DNA of 64,000 nt from CADCVT01 sp036389485 (GTDB lineage Bacteria; Actinomycetota; Thermoleophilia; Solirubrobacterales; Solirubrobacteraceae), in contig DASVPR010000050.1 in assembly GCA_036389485.1 (NCBI GenBank), forward strand, positions 1-64,000. The letters run 5' to 3'. The first letter of the stretch is position 1. Each line of letters begins with the position of its first letter. This document shows positions 53,975 to 61,647 of this stretch, piece by piece. Below the pieces are notes generated by a model. The model had not been told where the DNA came from. It saw only the letters and a list, made by a program, of their open reading frames with translations, and made no database searches. The position numbers and the translations under genes are program-made.

Positions 53975-54852
53975 CGCACACGAGGTCGCTCGGCCGCCGG
54001 CTGAGCGACCTCCTCGCCTCCCGGCCCCGCCTGCGGCTGTCGCTGCTGCTGGCGGGGCCGATGGGCTGGCTGGTGATCGCCTACCTGGGGTCGCTCCTCG
54101 TCCTGTTCATCGCGGCCTTCTGGCAGCTCGACCCGTTCACGGCGCAGGTCGTCAAGGAGACGTCGTTCGACAACTTCCGGACGATCGCCGAGGGCGAGGT
54201 CTACCGGAACATCGTCGGCCGGACCGTGTGGATCGCGGCCGCGGTGACCGTCACCGACGCGATCCTCGCCTTCCCGATCGCGTTCTACATGGCGAAGGTC
54301 GCGTCGCCGCGCGTGCGGGCGCTGCTGGTCGTCGCGGTGCTGATGCCGCTCTGGTCGAGCTACCTGGTCAAGGTCTACGCGTGGCGGCTGATCTTCTCGG
54401 AGGAGGGCGTCATGAACTGGGCGCTCGACCCGGTCGGGTTGAGCGCGCCGGCGTTCGGCAACACCACGATGTGGATCACCTTCACGTACCTGTGGCTGCC
54501 GTTCATGGTGATCCCCATCTACGCCGGGCTCGAGCGCATCCCGAACTCGGTCCTCGACGCGTCCGGCGACCTCGGGGCGGGTGCCTGGCACACGTTCCGC
54601 CGGGTGGTCATGCCGCTGAGCCTCCCGGCGATCGTCGCCGGCTCGATCTTCACGTTCTCGCTGACGCTCGGCGACTACATCACGCCGCAGATCGTCTCGG
54701 GCGGCAAGCAGTTCATCGGGAACGTCGTCTACGCGAACGTGGGCGTCGCGAACAACCTGCCGCTCGCCGCGGCGTTCGCGACGGTGCCGGTGCTGGTGAT
54801 GATCGTGTACCTCCTGATCGCGCGGCGCCTCGGCGCGTTCGAGGCGATGTAG
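53941..54852 (+). CDS. potB: PotB-type ABC permease
   Basis: A 303-residue inner-membrane permease with six membrane spans. The EAA loop is VLDASGDLGAGAWHTFRRVV, which contacts the ATPase. The N-terminal ~25 residues are hydrophilic. ATG 53941 lies inside the end of potD; GTG 53953 is a shorter option. It pairs with the permease that follows immediately. Confidence 0.9.
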   Translation: MGPSVDGSQGLTHTRSLGRRLSDLLASRPRLRLSLLLAGPMGWLVIAYLGSLLVLFIAAFWQLDPFTAQVVKETSFDNFRTIAEGEVYRNIVGRTVWIAAAVTVTDAILAFPIAFYMAKVASPRVRALLVVAVLMPLWSSYLVKVYAWRLIFSEEGVMNWALDPVGLSAPAFGNTTMWITFTYLWLPFMVIPIYAGLERIPNSVLDASGDLGAGAWHTFRRVVMPLSLPAIVAGSIFTFSLTLGDYITPQIVSGGKQFIGNVVYANVGVANNLPLAAAFATVPVLVMIVYLLIARRLGAFEAM

Positions 54853-55683
54853 GTGCGGCTGTCGCGCGGCACCCGGATCTTCCTCCGCGTCGGGACCGCG
54901 CTGACGCTCGCCTTCATCTACGTCCCGCTGCTGCTGATCGGGCTCTACGCGTTCAACGAGCGCCGCAGCGCGACATGGCCGATCCCCGGCTTCACCCTGA
55001 ACTGGTTCGAGAAGGCGATCGACAACCCGGGCGCGCGCGACGCGCTGTGGATGTCCATCAGGGCCGCCACCGGCGCGACCGCGATCGCGCTGCTGCTCGG
55101 GACGCTCGCGGCCATGGCCGTGGCGCGCTACCGCTTCTTCGGCCGCGAGACGATCTCGTTCCTCGTGATCCTGCCGATCGCGCTGCCGGGCATCGTCACC
55201 GGGATGGCCCTCAACGCGACCTTCCGCGAGGTGCTCGAGCCGTTCGGGGTCTCGCTCGGGCTGTTCACCGTGATCGTCGGGCACGCGACGTTCTGCATCG
55301 TCGTCGTCTACAACAACGTCGTCGCGCGGCTGCGGCGCACCGGGTCCTCGCTGGAGGAGGCGTCGGCCGACCTCGGCGCGAACACGTGGCAGACCTTCGC
55401 GTTCGTCACCTTCCCCGCGCTGCGCAGCGCGCTGCTGGCGGGCGCGCTGCTCGCGTTCGCGCTGTCCTTCGACGAGGTGATCGTCACGACGTTCACGGCG
55501 GGACCCGATCAGACGCTGCCGATCTGGATCCTCACGAACCTCTCGCGACCGAACCAGCTGCCGATCGTCAACGTCGTCGCGCTGTTCGTGATCGTGCTCT
55601 CGTTCGTGCCGGTGTATCTCGCGCAGCGGCTGACCCGTGATGCCGACCCGGGAGGGGTTGTGGCGGGGGCCGGGGCGCGGTAG
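54853..55683 (+). CDS. potC: PotC-type ABC permease
   Basis: A 276-residue permease. Its start MRLSRGTRIFLRVGTALTLA leads into six spans, with EAA loop LEEASADLGANTWQTFAFVT. The tail (DPGGVVAGAGAR) is short and non-conserved. The GTG start follows the potB stop directly with no gap. It completes the importer. Confidence 0.9.
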   Translation: MRLSRGTRIFLRVGTALTLAFIYVPLLLIGLYAFNERRSATWPIPGFTLNWFEKAIDNPGARDALWMSIRAATGATAIALLLGTLAAMAVARYRFFGRETISFLVILPIALPGIVTGMALNATFREVLEPFGVSLGLFTVIVGHATFCIVVVYNNVVARLRRTGSSLEEASADLGANTWQTFAFVTFPALRSALLAGALLAFALSFDEVIVTTFTAGPDQTLPIWILTNLSRPNQLPIVNVVALFVIVLSFVPVYLAQRLTRDADPGGVVAGAGAR

Positions 55684-55694
55684 CGTCGCGGCCC

Positions 55695-56135
55695 ATGAGC
55701 GAGCCCGCGCGGGTCCTCGTCGTCGCCCACAAGACCGCGGCCACCCAGGCGCTGGTGGAGGCCGTGCGTGAGCGCGCCGCGAAGGGGCCGGCGACGTTCA
55801 CCCTGCTGATCCCGAAGGCCGTCCACGGCATCACGCGGGTCGCGGATCCCGAGGACGCGCCGGACGACGAGGCGCGCGACGTCCTGTCCCTCGCCCTGCC
55901 TCTGCTCGAGGAGGCCGCGGGCGGGCGCGTGGAGGGCCTGATCGGCGTGTCGTCGCCGCTCGACGCGATCCAGGACGCCGTGAACATCCACGGCTTCGAC
56001 GAGATCATCATCTCGACGCTGCCCTCGCGGGTCTCAAAGTGGCTGCGCCTCGACCTGCCGAGCAAGTGCAACGGGCTCGGCCTGCCGGTCACGACGGTCA
56101 CGGCTCAGGAGCGCGCTCCAGCAGCCGGCGGGTGA
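55695..56135 (+). CDS. UspA-like small nucleotide-binding-fold protein
   Basis: A 146-residue alpha/beta protein. Start RVLVVAHKTAATQALVEAV, the HGFDEIIISTLPSRVSKWL block and the C-terminal LPSKCNGLGLPVTTVTA strand resemble the UspA/permease-associated C-terminal fold. A typical G-2x-G-9x-G(S/T) ATP loop is not evident. It may modulate a nearby transporter, as Usp-like domains fused to amino-acid permeases do; this is inference. It overlaps the convergent antiporter by 38 bases. Confidence 0.7.
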   Translation: MSEPARVLVVAHKTAATQALVEAVRERAAKGPATFTLLIPKAVHGITRVADPEDAPDDEARDVLSLALPLLEEAAGGRVEGLIGVSSPLDAIQDAVNIHGFDEIIISTLPSRVSKWLRLDLPSKCNGLGLPVTTVTAQERAPAAGG

Positions 56136-57369
56136 GCGGCGACGCGCTCACCCCGTGGACGACGATCGAGACCATCACGACGGCGAGCGTCGTCCAGAAC
56201 ACGGTCGTCGCCTCCTCCGCTGACAGCGCGCCGCTGTGCGCGACGTACGCGGCGTAGAACAGCGCCGCGATCCCGCGCACGCCGAACCACGCGAGGAACA
56301 GCCGCTGGCCCCAGCTCAGCAGCGAGCCGGTGGACAGCGGGAGCACGATCGCGGGCCGGATGACGACGAGGAGCAGCGGCGCGAGGAGCCAGCCCGCGAC
56401 GCCGGGCTCTTGCAGCCCCTCGAGCGTCACCATCGATCCGAGCACGAGGATCGCGGCCAGCTCGAAGAGCTTCGCGTACTCGTCGGCGCCGTCGTGGACG
56501 CGGCGGTTGACCTCGTGCTCGTACTCGTAGCGGCGGAAGGTGAAGCCGGCCCAGAAGACGGCGAGGAACCCGTATGCGCCGAGCGCCTCGACCGCGCCGT
56601 AGACGAGCAGCACCGCGCCGAGCGCGACGAACGCGTCGAAGTCGTGGGAGAGGAACTGGCGGTCCCTGAGCCGGACGGTCGCGGCGGCGATGCCGTAGCC
56701 GCTCGCGGCGCCGACGGCGGTGGCCACCGCGATGGCGTACAGGAGGTCGGTGAGGATCCAGCTCCCGATCCATCCGGTCCCTCCCTCGGTGGCGATCAGC
56801 ACGCCGGCGAGGACGAACGGCGCGGCCAGGCCGTCGTTGAGTCCCGCCTCGGTGTGGAGGCTGAACTGGGGGTCGCGGGCGTCGTCGGATTCGCCGGGCG
56901 GGCTCAGGCCGACGTCTCCGGCGAGGACGGGGTCGGTCGGGGCGAGGATCGCGCCGAGCAGGACGGCGGCGGCGAAGCTCAGGCCCATCGCCTGCGTGGC
57001 GAAGAGCGCGATCGCGGCGATGGTGAGCGGCATGACGATCGCGAGCAGCACGGCGACGGCGCGCCACTGCCGGAGGCTGACGAGCCGCGCGATGCTGAGG
57101 CCCGCGGTGAAGACCGCGAGCAGGATCGCGATCTCGCTGATGCGCTCGGCGACGCGGTCGCCTTGCAGCGGGCTGAGTGGGTCGACGTCCAGGAGGTGGA
57201 GCCCTAGTGCCGCGAGGAGGCCCAGGCCGAGGTAGATGACCGCGGCCGACCACGCCCGCTCGTGCTCGTGGCTGAGCGCGCCGATGGCGACGAAGATCGC
57301 GACGCCGGCGAAGAGGAGCGCGATCGGGTACGCGTCGCCGGCGTGGATGCCCGGGTCGAGCGCGATCAG
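56098..57369 (-). CDS. CPA1-type Na+/H+ (cation/proton) antiporter
   Basis: A 423-residue membrane protein with about 12 spans. Conserved core motifs are LAPTDPVLAGD, FSLHTEAGLNDGLAAPF with the Asn-Asp pair of electroneutral CPA1 exchangers, and LAWFGVRGIAALFYA. The first three spans (YPIALLFAGVAIFVAIGAL and on) lie upstream of the only GTG/ATG starts, which begin after residue ~106, so the real start must be earlier. The sole candidate is a CTG at 57369 that overlaps the upstream stop as CTGA. NhaP/Nhx-type exchange is expected. Confidence 0.85.
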   Translation of the reverse strand: MIALDPGIHAGDAYPIALLFAGVAIFVAIGALSHEHERAWSAAVIYLGLGLLAALGLHLLDVDPLSPLQGDRVAERISEIAILLAVFTAGLSIARLVSLRQWRAVAVLLAIVMPLTIAAIALFATQAMGLSFAAAVLLGAILAPTDPVLAGDVGLSPPGESDDARDPQFSLHTEAGLNDGLAAPFVLAGVLIATEGGTGWIGSWILTDLLYAIAVATAVGAASGYGIAAATVRLRDRQFLSHDFDAFVALGAVLLVYGAVEALGAYGFLAVFWAGFTFRRYEYEHEVNRRVHDGADEYAKLFELAAILVLGSMVTLEGLQEPGVAGWLLAPLLLVVIRPAIVLPLSTGSLLSWGQRLFLAWFGVRGIAALFYAAYVAHSGALSAEEATTVFWTTLAVVMVSIVVHGVSASPLTRRLLERAPEP

Positions 57370-58115
57370 CGGGCCAGGCCCCTCAGCAGGCGCCTGGCGA
57401 CGCCGCGCAGCGTGCGCTTCCCCGCGGCGTGCGAGCCGTTGCCCGTCGTCGTGATCGCGACCGCCACGCGTTCCTCACCCCTGGTCAGCAGCGCGACCTG
57501 GTGGTCCACCGCTCCGGTCCCGGAACCCCATCCTCCCTTGAAGTACAGCTTCCACCCCGGCGGCTTGGCGCGCGCGATGCCCCAGCGCTGGCTGCTGACC
57601 ACGCTCCCCAGCAACCTCATCGCGTACCGGCGATGGCGCCTCGGCGTCAGTCGGTCGACGTCCAGCATGAAGGTGGCGAGGTCGGCGGCGTCGACGCGGC
57701 TCAGGCCCCACACGGGATGCGGGTGGAACCGCTTCATGCCCGCTCTGCGCGCGAACCGCGCCACGCCCCGCGTCGTGACGATGTCGCGGACGCGGGTCGC
57801 GGCGACGTTGTCGGACCGCCGGATCATCGGCGCGAGCAGCGCGCGGTCGGCTCGCCGCAGCGCCCTGCGCCTGATGTCCGGCCGCCGCAGGTAGGCGACG
57901 AGGAGCATCGCCTTGAGCGTGCTTGCGGCCGGGACGCCCCGGGTCGCACGGAAGCCCCACGCGCGGTCCTCCGTGCGCACCGCGAAGCTCACGACGCCCG
58001 GGCGGTGGGCGGCGAACGCGCGCGCGGCAGCGACGTCGGGGCGCCAGTCCGCGGCCGCCGCGCTCGCCCCGCCCGCGACGGCCCACGCCGCGACGACTGC
58101 GGCGACGAGCCTCAG
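57366..58115 (-). CDS. secreted serine hydrolase, class A beta-lactamase fold
   Basis: A 249-residue penicilloyl-hydrolase-fold protein. A signal peptide (RLVAAVVAAWAVAGGASA) is followed by S65-T-L-K68, S101-D-N103 and K193-G-G-W-G, the three active-site motifs of class A enzymes and related PBPs. A clear Glu166-type omega loop is not seen, so it may be a D,D-peptidase or esterase rather than a beta-lactamase. The reading frame has no ATG/GTG/TTG before the signal peptide; a CTG at 58115 overlapping the preceding TGA (CTGA) fits. Its stop overlaps the antiporter CTG in the same way. Confidence 0.82.
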   Translation of the reverse strand: MRLVAAVVAAWAVAGGASAAAADWRPDVAAARAFAAHRPGVVSFAVRTEDRAWGFRATRGVPAASTLKAMLLVAYLRRPDIRRRALRRADRALLAPMIRRSDNVAATRVRDIVTTRGVARFARRAGMKRFHPHPVWGLSRVDAADLATFMLDVDRLTPRRHRRYAMRLLGSVVSSQRWGIARAKPPGWKLYFKGGWGSGTGAVDHQVALLTRGEERVAVAITTTGNGSHAAGKRTLRGVARRLLRGLAR

Positions 58116-58354
58116 AGCGGCAGCTTGCCGCGGCCGCGGCGGCCCGCCGACCCGCTCTTGGAGACGGCGCGCTGGCCGGTCCCGAACGACTTGCCCAGCA
58201 GGCGGCCGAGCGGCCCGGGCGCCTTGCTCCCGGCGCGCCGGGCGAGGCCGAGCGGAGCCTGCCCGCCGCGCTCGACGTGGCGCGACATCCGCGGCGCGAG
58301 GAAGGCGAGGACGAGGAGGAGGACGCAGAAGCCTGCGACGATCGCGATGGTCAT
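58112..58354 (-). CDS. small single-span membrane protein
   Basis: An 80-residue protein with one N-terminal span (IAIVAGFCVLLLVLAFLA) and an Arg/Gly/Ser-rich basic tail of ~55 residues. GGAAGGACCCC precedes ATG 58354. It is the first of a minus-strand run with the beta-lactamase-fold gene (CTGA overlap) and the antiporter. Function is unknown. Confidence 0.65.
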   Translation of the reverse strand: MTIAIVAGFCVLLLVLAFLAPRMSRHVERGGQAPLGLARRAGSKAPGPLGRLLGKSFGTGQRAVSKSGSAGRRGRGKLPL

Positions 58355-58388
58355 TGGGGTCCTTCCGTGGGGGGGTGGTGCAGCCGTA

Positions 58389-58892
58389 TTACCCGGGCGG
58401 GACGGTGGTAGTGCCGGTCGTTGGCGCCGGCCCGCCAGTCTTGGCGTCGAGGCTCTCGGCGTGGCGCTCGGTCTCCCGCGCGACGGCGAGCGTCTCGCGG
58501 AGGCGCGCGCGTCGCCGCCTGCACGAGCAGCCGGTGCAGGCTCTGCTTGTAGAGCAGCTCGCTCGCCGCGGCGTTCACGTACTCGGTCATGCGCGGGAGG
58601 TCGGCGACGCAGCACCTCGGCCGCGAGCGCCCGGCCGGCGCGGGTCGCGTCGCCGACGTCCGCCTCGAGCAGCGACGCGGCGAGGGCGCCGGCGGCGCGG
58701 AGGTTGTCGTCGGCGCGCTCCACCACGGGGCCGGCCCGCTTCGCCAGCTCCTGTGCCCGCTCGGCGAGCCGCCGCGTCTCGGGCACCGCATCGCGCGTCA
58801 TCGATCAGCGGGATGGCGCGCGCGGACCGCCGCGCCTGGATCGCGAGCTGCTCGTCGGTCGTCGTGCGCTGGTCGTTGACGTGCGCGGGCAG
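58389..58892 (-). pseudogene. frameshifted helical-protein gene (three +1 shifts)
   Basis: A coherent helical protein is read only by changing frame three times. The first part (TTTDEQLAIQARRSARAIPL) shifts near 58801 to RDAVPETRRLAERAQELAKR...RALAAEVL. A second shift near 58609 leads to VADLPRMTEYVNAAASELLY...RLLVQAATRA. A third shift near 58505 leads to RLRETLAVARETERHAESLD and a TGTTTVPPG tail ending at TAA 58389. Each shift is +1, so the last frame equals the first. The pieces show normal codon bias, so decay is recent, or the bases are sequence errors. No family is recognised. Confidence 0.6.
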
Positions 58893-58957
58893 GCTGGACG
58901 CGGGAGACTCCGTTCTCGGCGGGCACCGCCGGGACCTGCCCGCATAGAGTCGGGTCC

Positions 58958-59821
58958 ATGCGCGCCGGCGTGATCGTGCCCGTCCACGGGTGGGCGCCGT
59001 ACCTGGCGGAGGCGCTCGACTCGGTGCTGGTGGAGGGGCCCGCGGCGGTCGTGGTGGTCGACGACGGCTCCTCGCCGCCGCTGGAGCTGCACCCGGACCA
59101 CGCGGGCTCGTGCGCGCTCGTGCGCCGCGACGCGCGCGGCGGGCCGGCACGCGCGCGGGCGACGGGCCTTGATTCGCTGCCTCGCGACATCGCCGCCGTG
59201 GCGCTGTGCGACGCCGACGACGCCTGGCGCCCGGGGTTCCTCGCTCGCGCTGTCAGTGGTCTGGCCGACGCGGACGTCGCGGTCGGCCGGCCGGAGATCG
59301 TCGGGCCCGACAACCGCCCCACGGGCGAGCGGTGGCCGGCGCTGCCGCCCGGTCCGTTCACGCCGAGCTACGAGCACAACTTCGTCGCGACGCCCGCGGT
59401 GGTCCTGCGGCGCGAGGCGCTCGAACGCGCGGGAGGGTTCGCTGCCGGGGAGCTCATGCGGGCCGAGGACTGGGATCTCTGGCTGCGCCTCCGAGCCGCC
59501 GGCGCGCGCTTCGTGTCCGTCCCGGAGGCCGTCGTGGCCGTGCGCCGCCGCGCGGGAGCGCTGACGGCCGATGTCGCCGCGCTCGCCCAGGCACAGCTGG
59601 TGTTGCATGAACGCCACGCCGCCCTGGTGTCCGAGAGGGAGCGAGCCCGCGCTCACGACACCGACCTCCGAGCGCTCGCCGCCGGCCTCGTCCGCGAGAG
59701 GCGGTTCGCCGAGGCGCGAGCCGCGCTGCGCGAAGCCGGCGCCGACCCGCTCCGCCGAGCGCTCCTCACGATCCCCCTCGCCCGCCGCGCTCTCGGCCGC
59801 CGCGACCCCTACCGCCGCTGA
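58958..59821 (+). CDS. family 2 glycosyltransferase
   Basis: A 287-residue GT-A enzyme. VIVPVHGWAPYLAEALDSVL opens the Rossmann-like domain, VVDDGSSPP binds the nucleotide-sugar, and CDADDAW is the metal-binding DxD region. A later RAEDWDLWLRLRAAG contains the catalytic ED motif. The C-terminal ~70 residues are helical. The sugar and acceptor are not predictable. ATG 58958 starts the fold at once. It is followed by the tandem-repeat region. Confidence 0.88.
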   Translation: MRAGVIVPVHGWAPYLAEALDSVLVEGPAAVVVVDDGSSPPLELHPDHAGSCALVRRDARGGPARARATGLDSLPRDIAAVALCDADDAWRPGFLARAVSGLADADVAVGRPEIVGPDNRPTGERWPALPPGPFTPSYEHNFVATPAVVLRREALERAGGFAAGELMRAEDWDLWLRLRAAGARFVSVPEAVVAVRRRAGALTADVAALAQAQLVLHERHAALVSERERARAHDTDLRALAAGLVRERRFAEARAALREAGADPLRRALLTIPLARRALGRRDPYRR

Positions 59822-59877
59822 CCCCCCACCTCCGCCGGCGCCACTCCCGCGCGCGACTCCACCGGCCGCCTACCCGC

Positions 59878-60086
59878 GCCGCTCCGCGCCTCACCTCCGC
59901 CCGCGCCGCTGCGCGCCTCACCTCCGCGCGCGCCGCTCCGCGCCTCACCTCCGCCCGCGCCGCTCCGCGCCTGACCTCCCTCCGCCGCTCCGCGCCTGAC
60001 CTCCGCCCGCCGCTCCGCGCCTCACCTCCGCCCGCCGCTCCGCGCCTGACCTCCGCCCGCGCCGCTCCGCGCCTCACCTCCGCGCC
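59878..60086. repeat. 24/27-bp tandem repeat, about eight units
   Basis: Units of GCCGCTCCGCGCCTCACCTC plus CGCCCGC, some 24 and some 27 bp, vary by C/G at one site (CTCACC or CTGACC). They run from 59878 to about 60086. The final unit holds the stop codon of the minus-strand glycosyltransferase; on that strand each unit reads GGAGGTGAGGCGC or a near variant, a Shine-Dalgarno-like core plus stop. It fills most of the intergenic gap. Confidence 0.85.
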
Positions 60087-60934
60087 GCGCGGTTCGGGAC
60101 GACCCTGCGGCCGAGCTCGTAGGCGAGGAGGGCGGGGCCGTCGAGGAAGGCGGTGAGGGCGGCGTCGCGGTCGTTTCGGCGAAGCGCGGCGACGCCGGCC
60201 GCGGCCCTCCGCGCCGCCCACCAGGCCGTGCCCGCGAGCGGCCGCGGCGGGAGCGAGCCGGGGTGCTCACGCGCCATCCACGCGGCGCCCGACCCGTGCC
60301 GCGCGCGCTGGGCGAGCATCCGCGCGATCGACCGGCGCGACCGGTGGCAGACGACGACGTCCGGCCGCAGCGCGATCTCCCACCCGGCCGCGCGCAGCCG
60401 GAAGCACAGGTCGGCGTCGCCGCCGGAGCGCACGTCCTCGCGGAAGCCGTCGGCCGCCTCGAACGCTTCGCGCCGCACGGCGCAGCACGCGGTCGCGACG
60501 AACCCGAGCCGCAGGTTCCCGGCCTGACCCATCGCGTTCTTCAGGTGCGCGTAGCGCACCGCCGGCGGATCGCCGGGCCGCGGGGGCTCGTCCTCGACCT
60601 CGGCGCCGACCACCGCGACGCGCTCGTCGGGCGCCGGCACGAGGAGCCGGTCGAGGAGGTCGGGCGGCGCGAGCACGTCGCTGTCGAGGAACACGATCCA
60701 GGGAGCGCTCCCGGCCCGCGCCCCCGCGTTGCGCGCGAAGTACGAGCTCGCGACCCCCGGGGCCGCGACCAGCCGCACGCCGACCGGCACCATCGCCGCG
60801 TCCTCCGGCCGCGCGCGGTTGTCGACGACGGTCACCGTGTCGCCGTCGCGCAACGAGAGCTGGCCCGCCTGCGTCAGAACCGGTCCCAACGACCGACCCC
60901 CAAAGGGGATGACGACGTCCGCCGCGGGCCTCAC
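60074..60934 (-). CDS. family 2 glycosyltransferase (mycofactocin/rhamnosyl style)
   Basis: A 286-residue GT2 enzyme. VVIPFGGRSLGPVLTQ opens it, VTVVDNRAR replaces the VDDGS loop, and IVFLDSDVL carries the DxD metal site. GFREDVRSGGDADLCFRLRA is the ED-type acceptor loop. The GTG start overlaps the histidine kinase stop as GTGA, so they are co-translated. Its stop lies in the tandem repeat that follows. The substrate is unknown. Confidence 0.86.
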   Translation of the reverse strand: MRPAADVVIPFGGRSLGPVLTQAGQLSLRDGDTVTVVDNRARPEDAAMVPVGVRLVAAPGVASSYFARNAGARAGSAPWIVFLDSDVLAPPDLLDRLLVPAPDERVAVVGAEVEDEPPRPGDPPAVRYAHLKNAMGQAGNLRLGFVATACCAVRREAFEAADGFREDVRSGGDADLCFRLRAAGWEIALRPDVVVCHRSRRSIARMLAQRARHGSGAAWMAREHPGSLPPRPLAGTAWWAARRAAAGVAALRRNDRDAALTAFLDGPALLAYELGRRVVPNRAARR

Positions 60935-61638
60935 TCGGCGCGGTCCGGCAGCGTGAACCGGAAGACGCTCCCGCCGCCGGCGTTGTCCTCGACCCAGATC
61001 CGCCCGCCGTGGTTCGCGACGACCCGCGACGCGACCGCCAGCCCGATCCCGGCGCCACGCTCGTCCCCGACGCCGCCGCGGATGAACATCCCGAAGATCT
61101 CCTCGCGCCGCTCGGGCGGAACGCCGATCCCGCGATCGGTCACCGAGACCAGCCACTCGCCCTCACCGCGCTCCGCCGCGACTTCGACGTGCGGAGGCTT
61201 CTCCCCGTGGAACTTCAGCGCGTTCAGCAGGAGGTTCTGGAAGAGCTGCTCGAGCTGCGTCCGGTCGCCGAGGACCTCCGGCAGTTCGTCGACGATGACC
61301 GTGGCCTGGACCTCCTCCACGCGCGCGTCGAGGTCCTCGACCACGCGGCGCAGGACGGCGTCGAGGTCGACGGGCTCGAACGTCGTCCCCTGCCGCCCGA
61401 TCCGCCCGTAGGCGAGCAGCCCGTCGATCAGCCGCTCCATCCGGCGCGTCCCGTCGAGGATGTGGCGCAGGTAGACGTCCGCGGTCTCGTCGAGTCGACC
61501 CTCGTACTTGCGCTGCAGCAGCGAGGCGAAGCCGTGGATCGTGCGCAGCGGCTCCGAGAGGTCGTGTGAGGCGATCGAAGCGAACCGGCGCCGCTCCTCC
61601 TCGACCTCGTCGATGGCCTCGTCCCGGCCGTCGTGCAT
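60931..61638 (-). CDS. histidine kinase without sensor domain
   Basis: A 235-residue cytosolic kinase. The H box is SHDLSEPLRTIHGF with His25, in the style of phytochrome-type HKs. The ATPase has NLLLNALKF (N box), VTDRGIGVPPE (G1) and GAGIGLAVA (G2). Only ~20 residues precede the H box, so it has no sensor or membrane segment and must take input from a partner. No response regulator is adjacent. It is coupled to the downstream glycosyltransferase. Confidence 0.88.
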   Translation of the reverse strand: MHDGRDEAIDEVEEERRRFASIASHDLSEPLRTIHGFASLLQRKYEGRLDETADVYLRHILDGTRRMERLIDGLLAYGRIGRQGTTFEPVDLDAVLRRVVEDLDARVEEVQATVIVDELPEVLGDRTQLEQLFQNLLLNALKFHGEKPPHVEVAAERGEGEWLVSVTDRGIGVPPERREEIFGMFIRGGVGDERGAGIGLAVASRVVANHGGRIWVEDNAGGGSVFRFTLPDRAE

Positions 61639-61647
61639 CCGGGGAGA

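Noticed and set aside
59878..60086. CRISPR-like array
   Set aside because: Units are contiguous without unique spacers and vary between 24 and 27 bp; it is a tandem repeat.
59822..60270. Open frames across the tandem repeat on both strands
   Set aside because: Arg/Pro-rich translations of the repeat with no conserved features; they shadow the glycosyltransferase gene.
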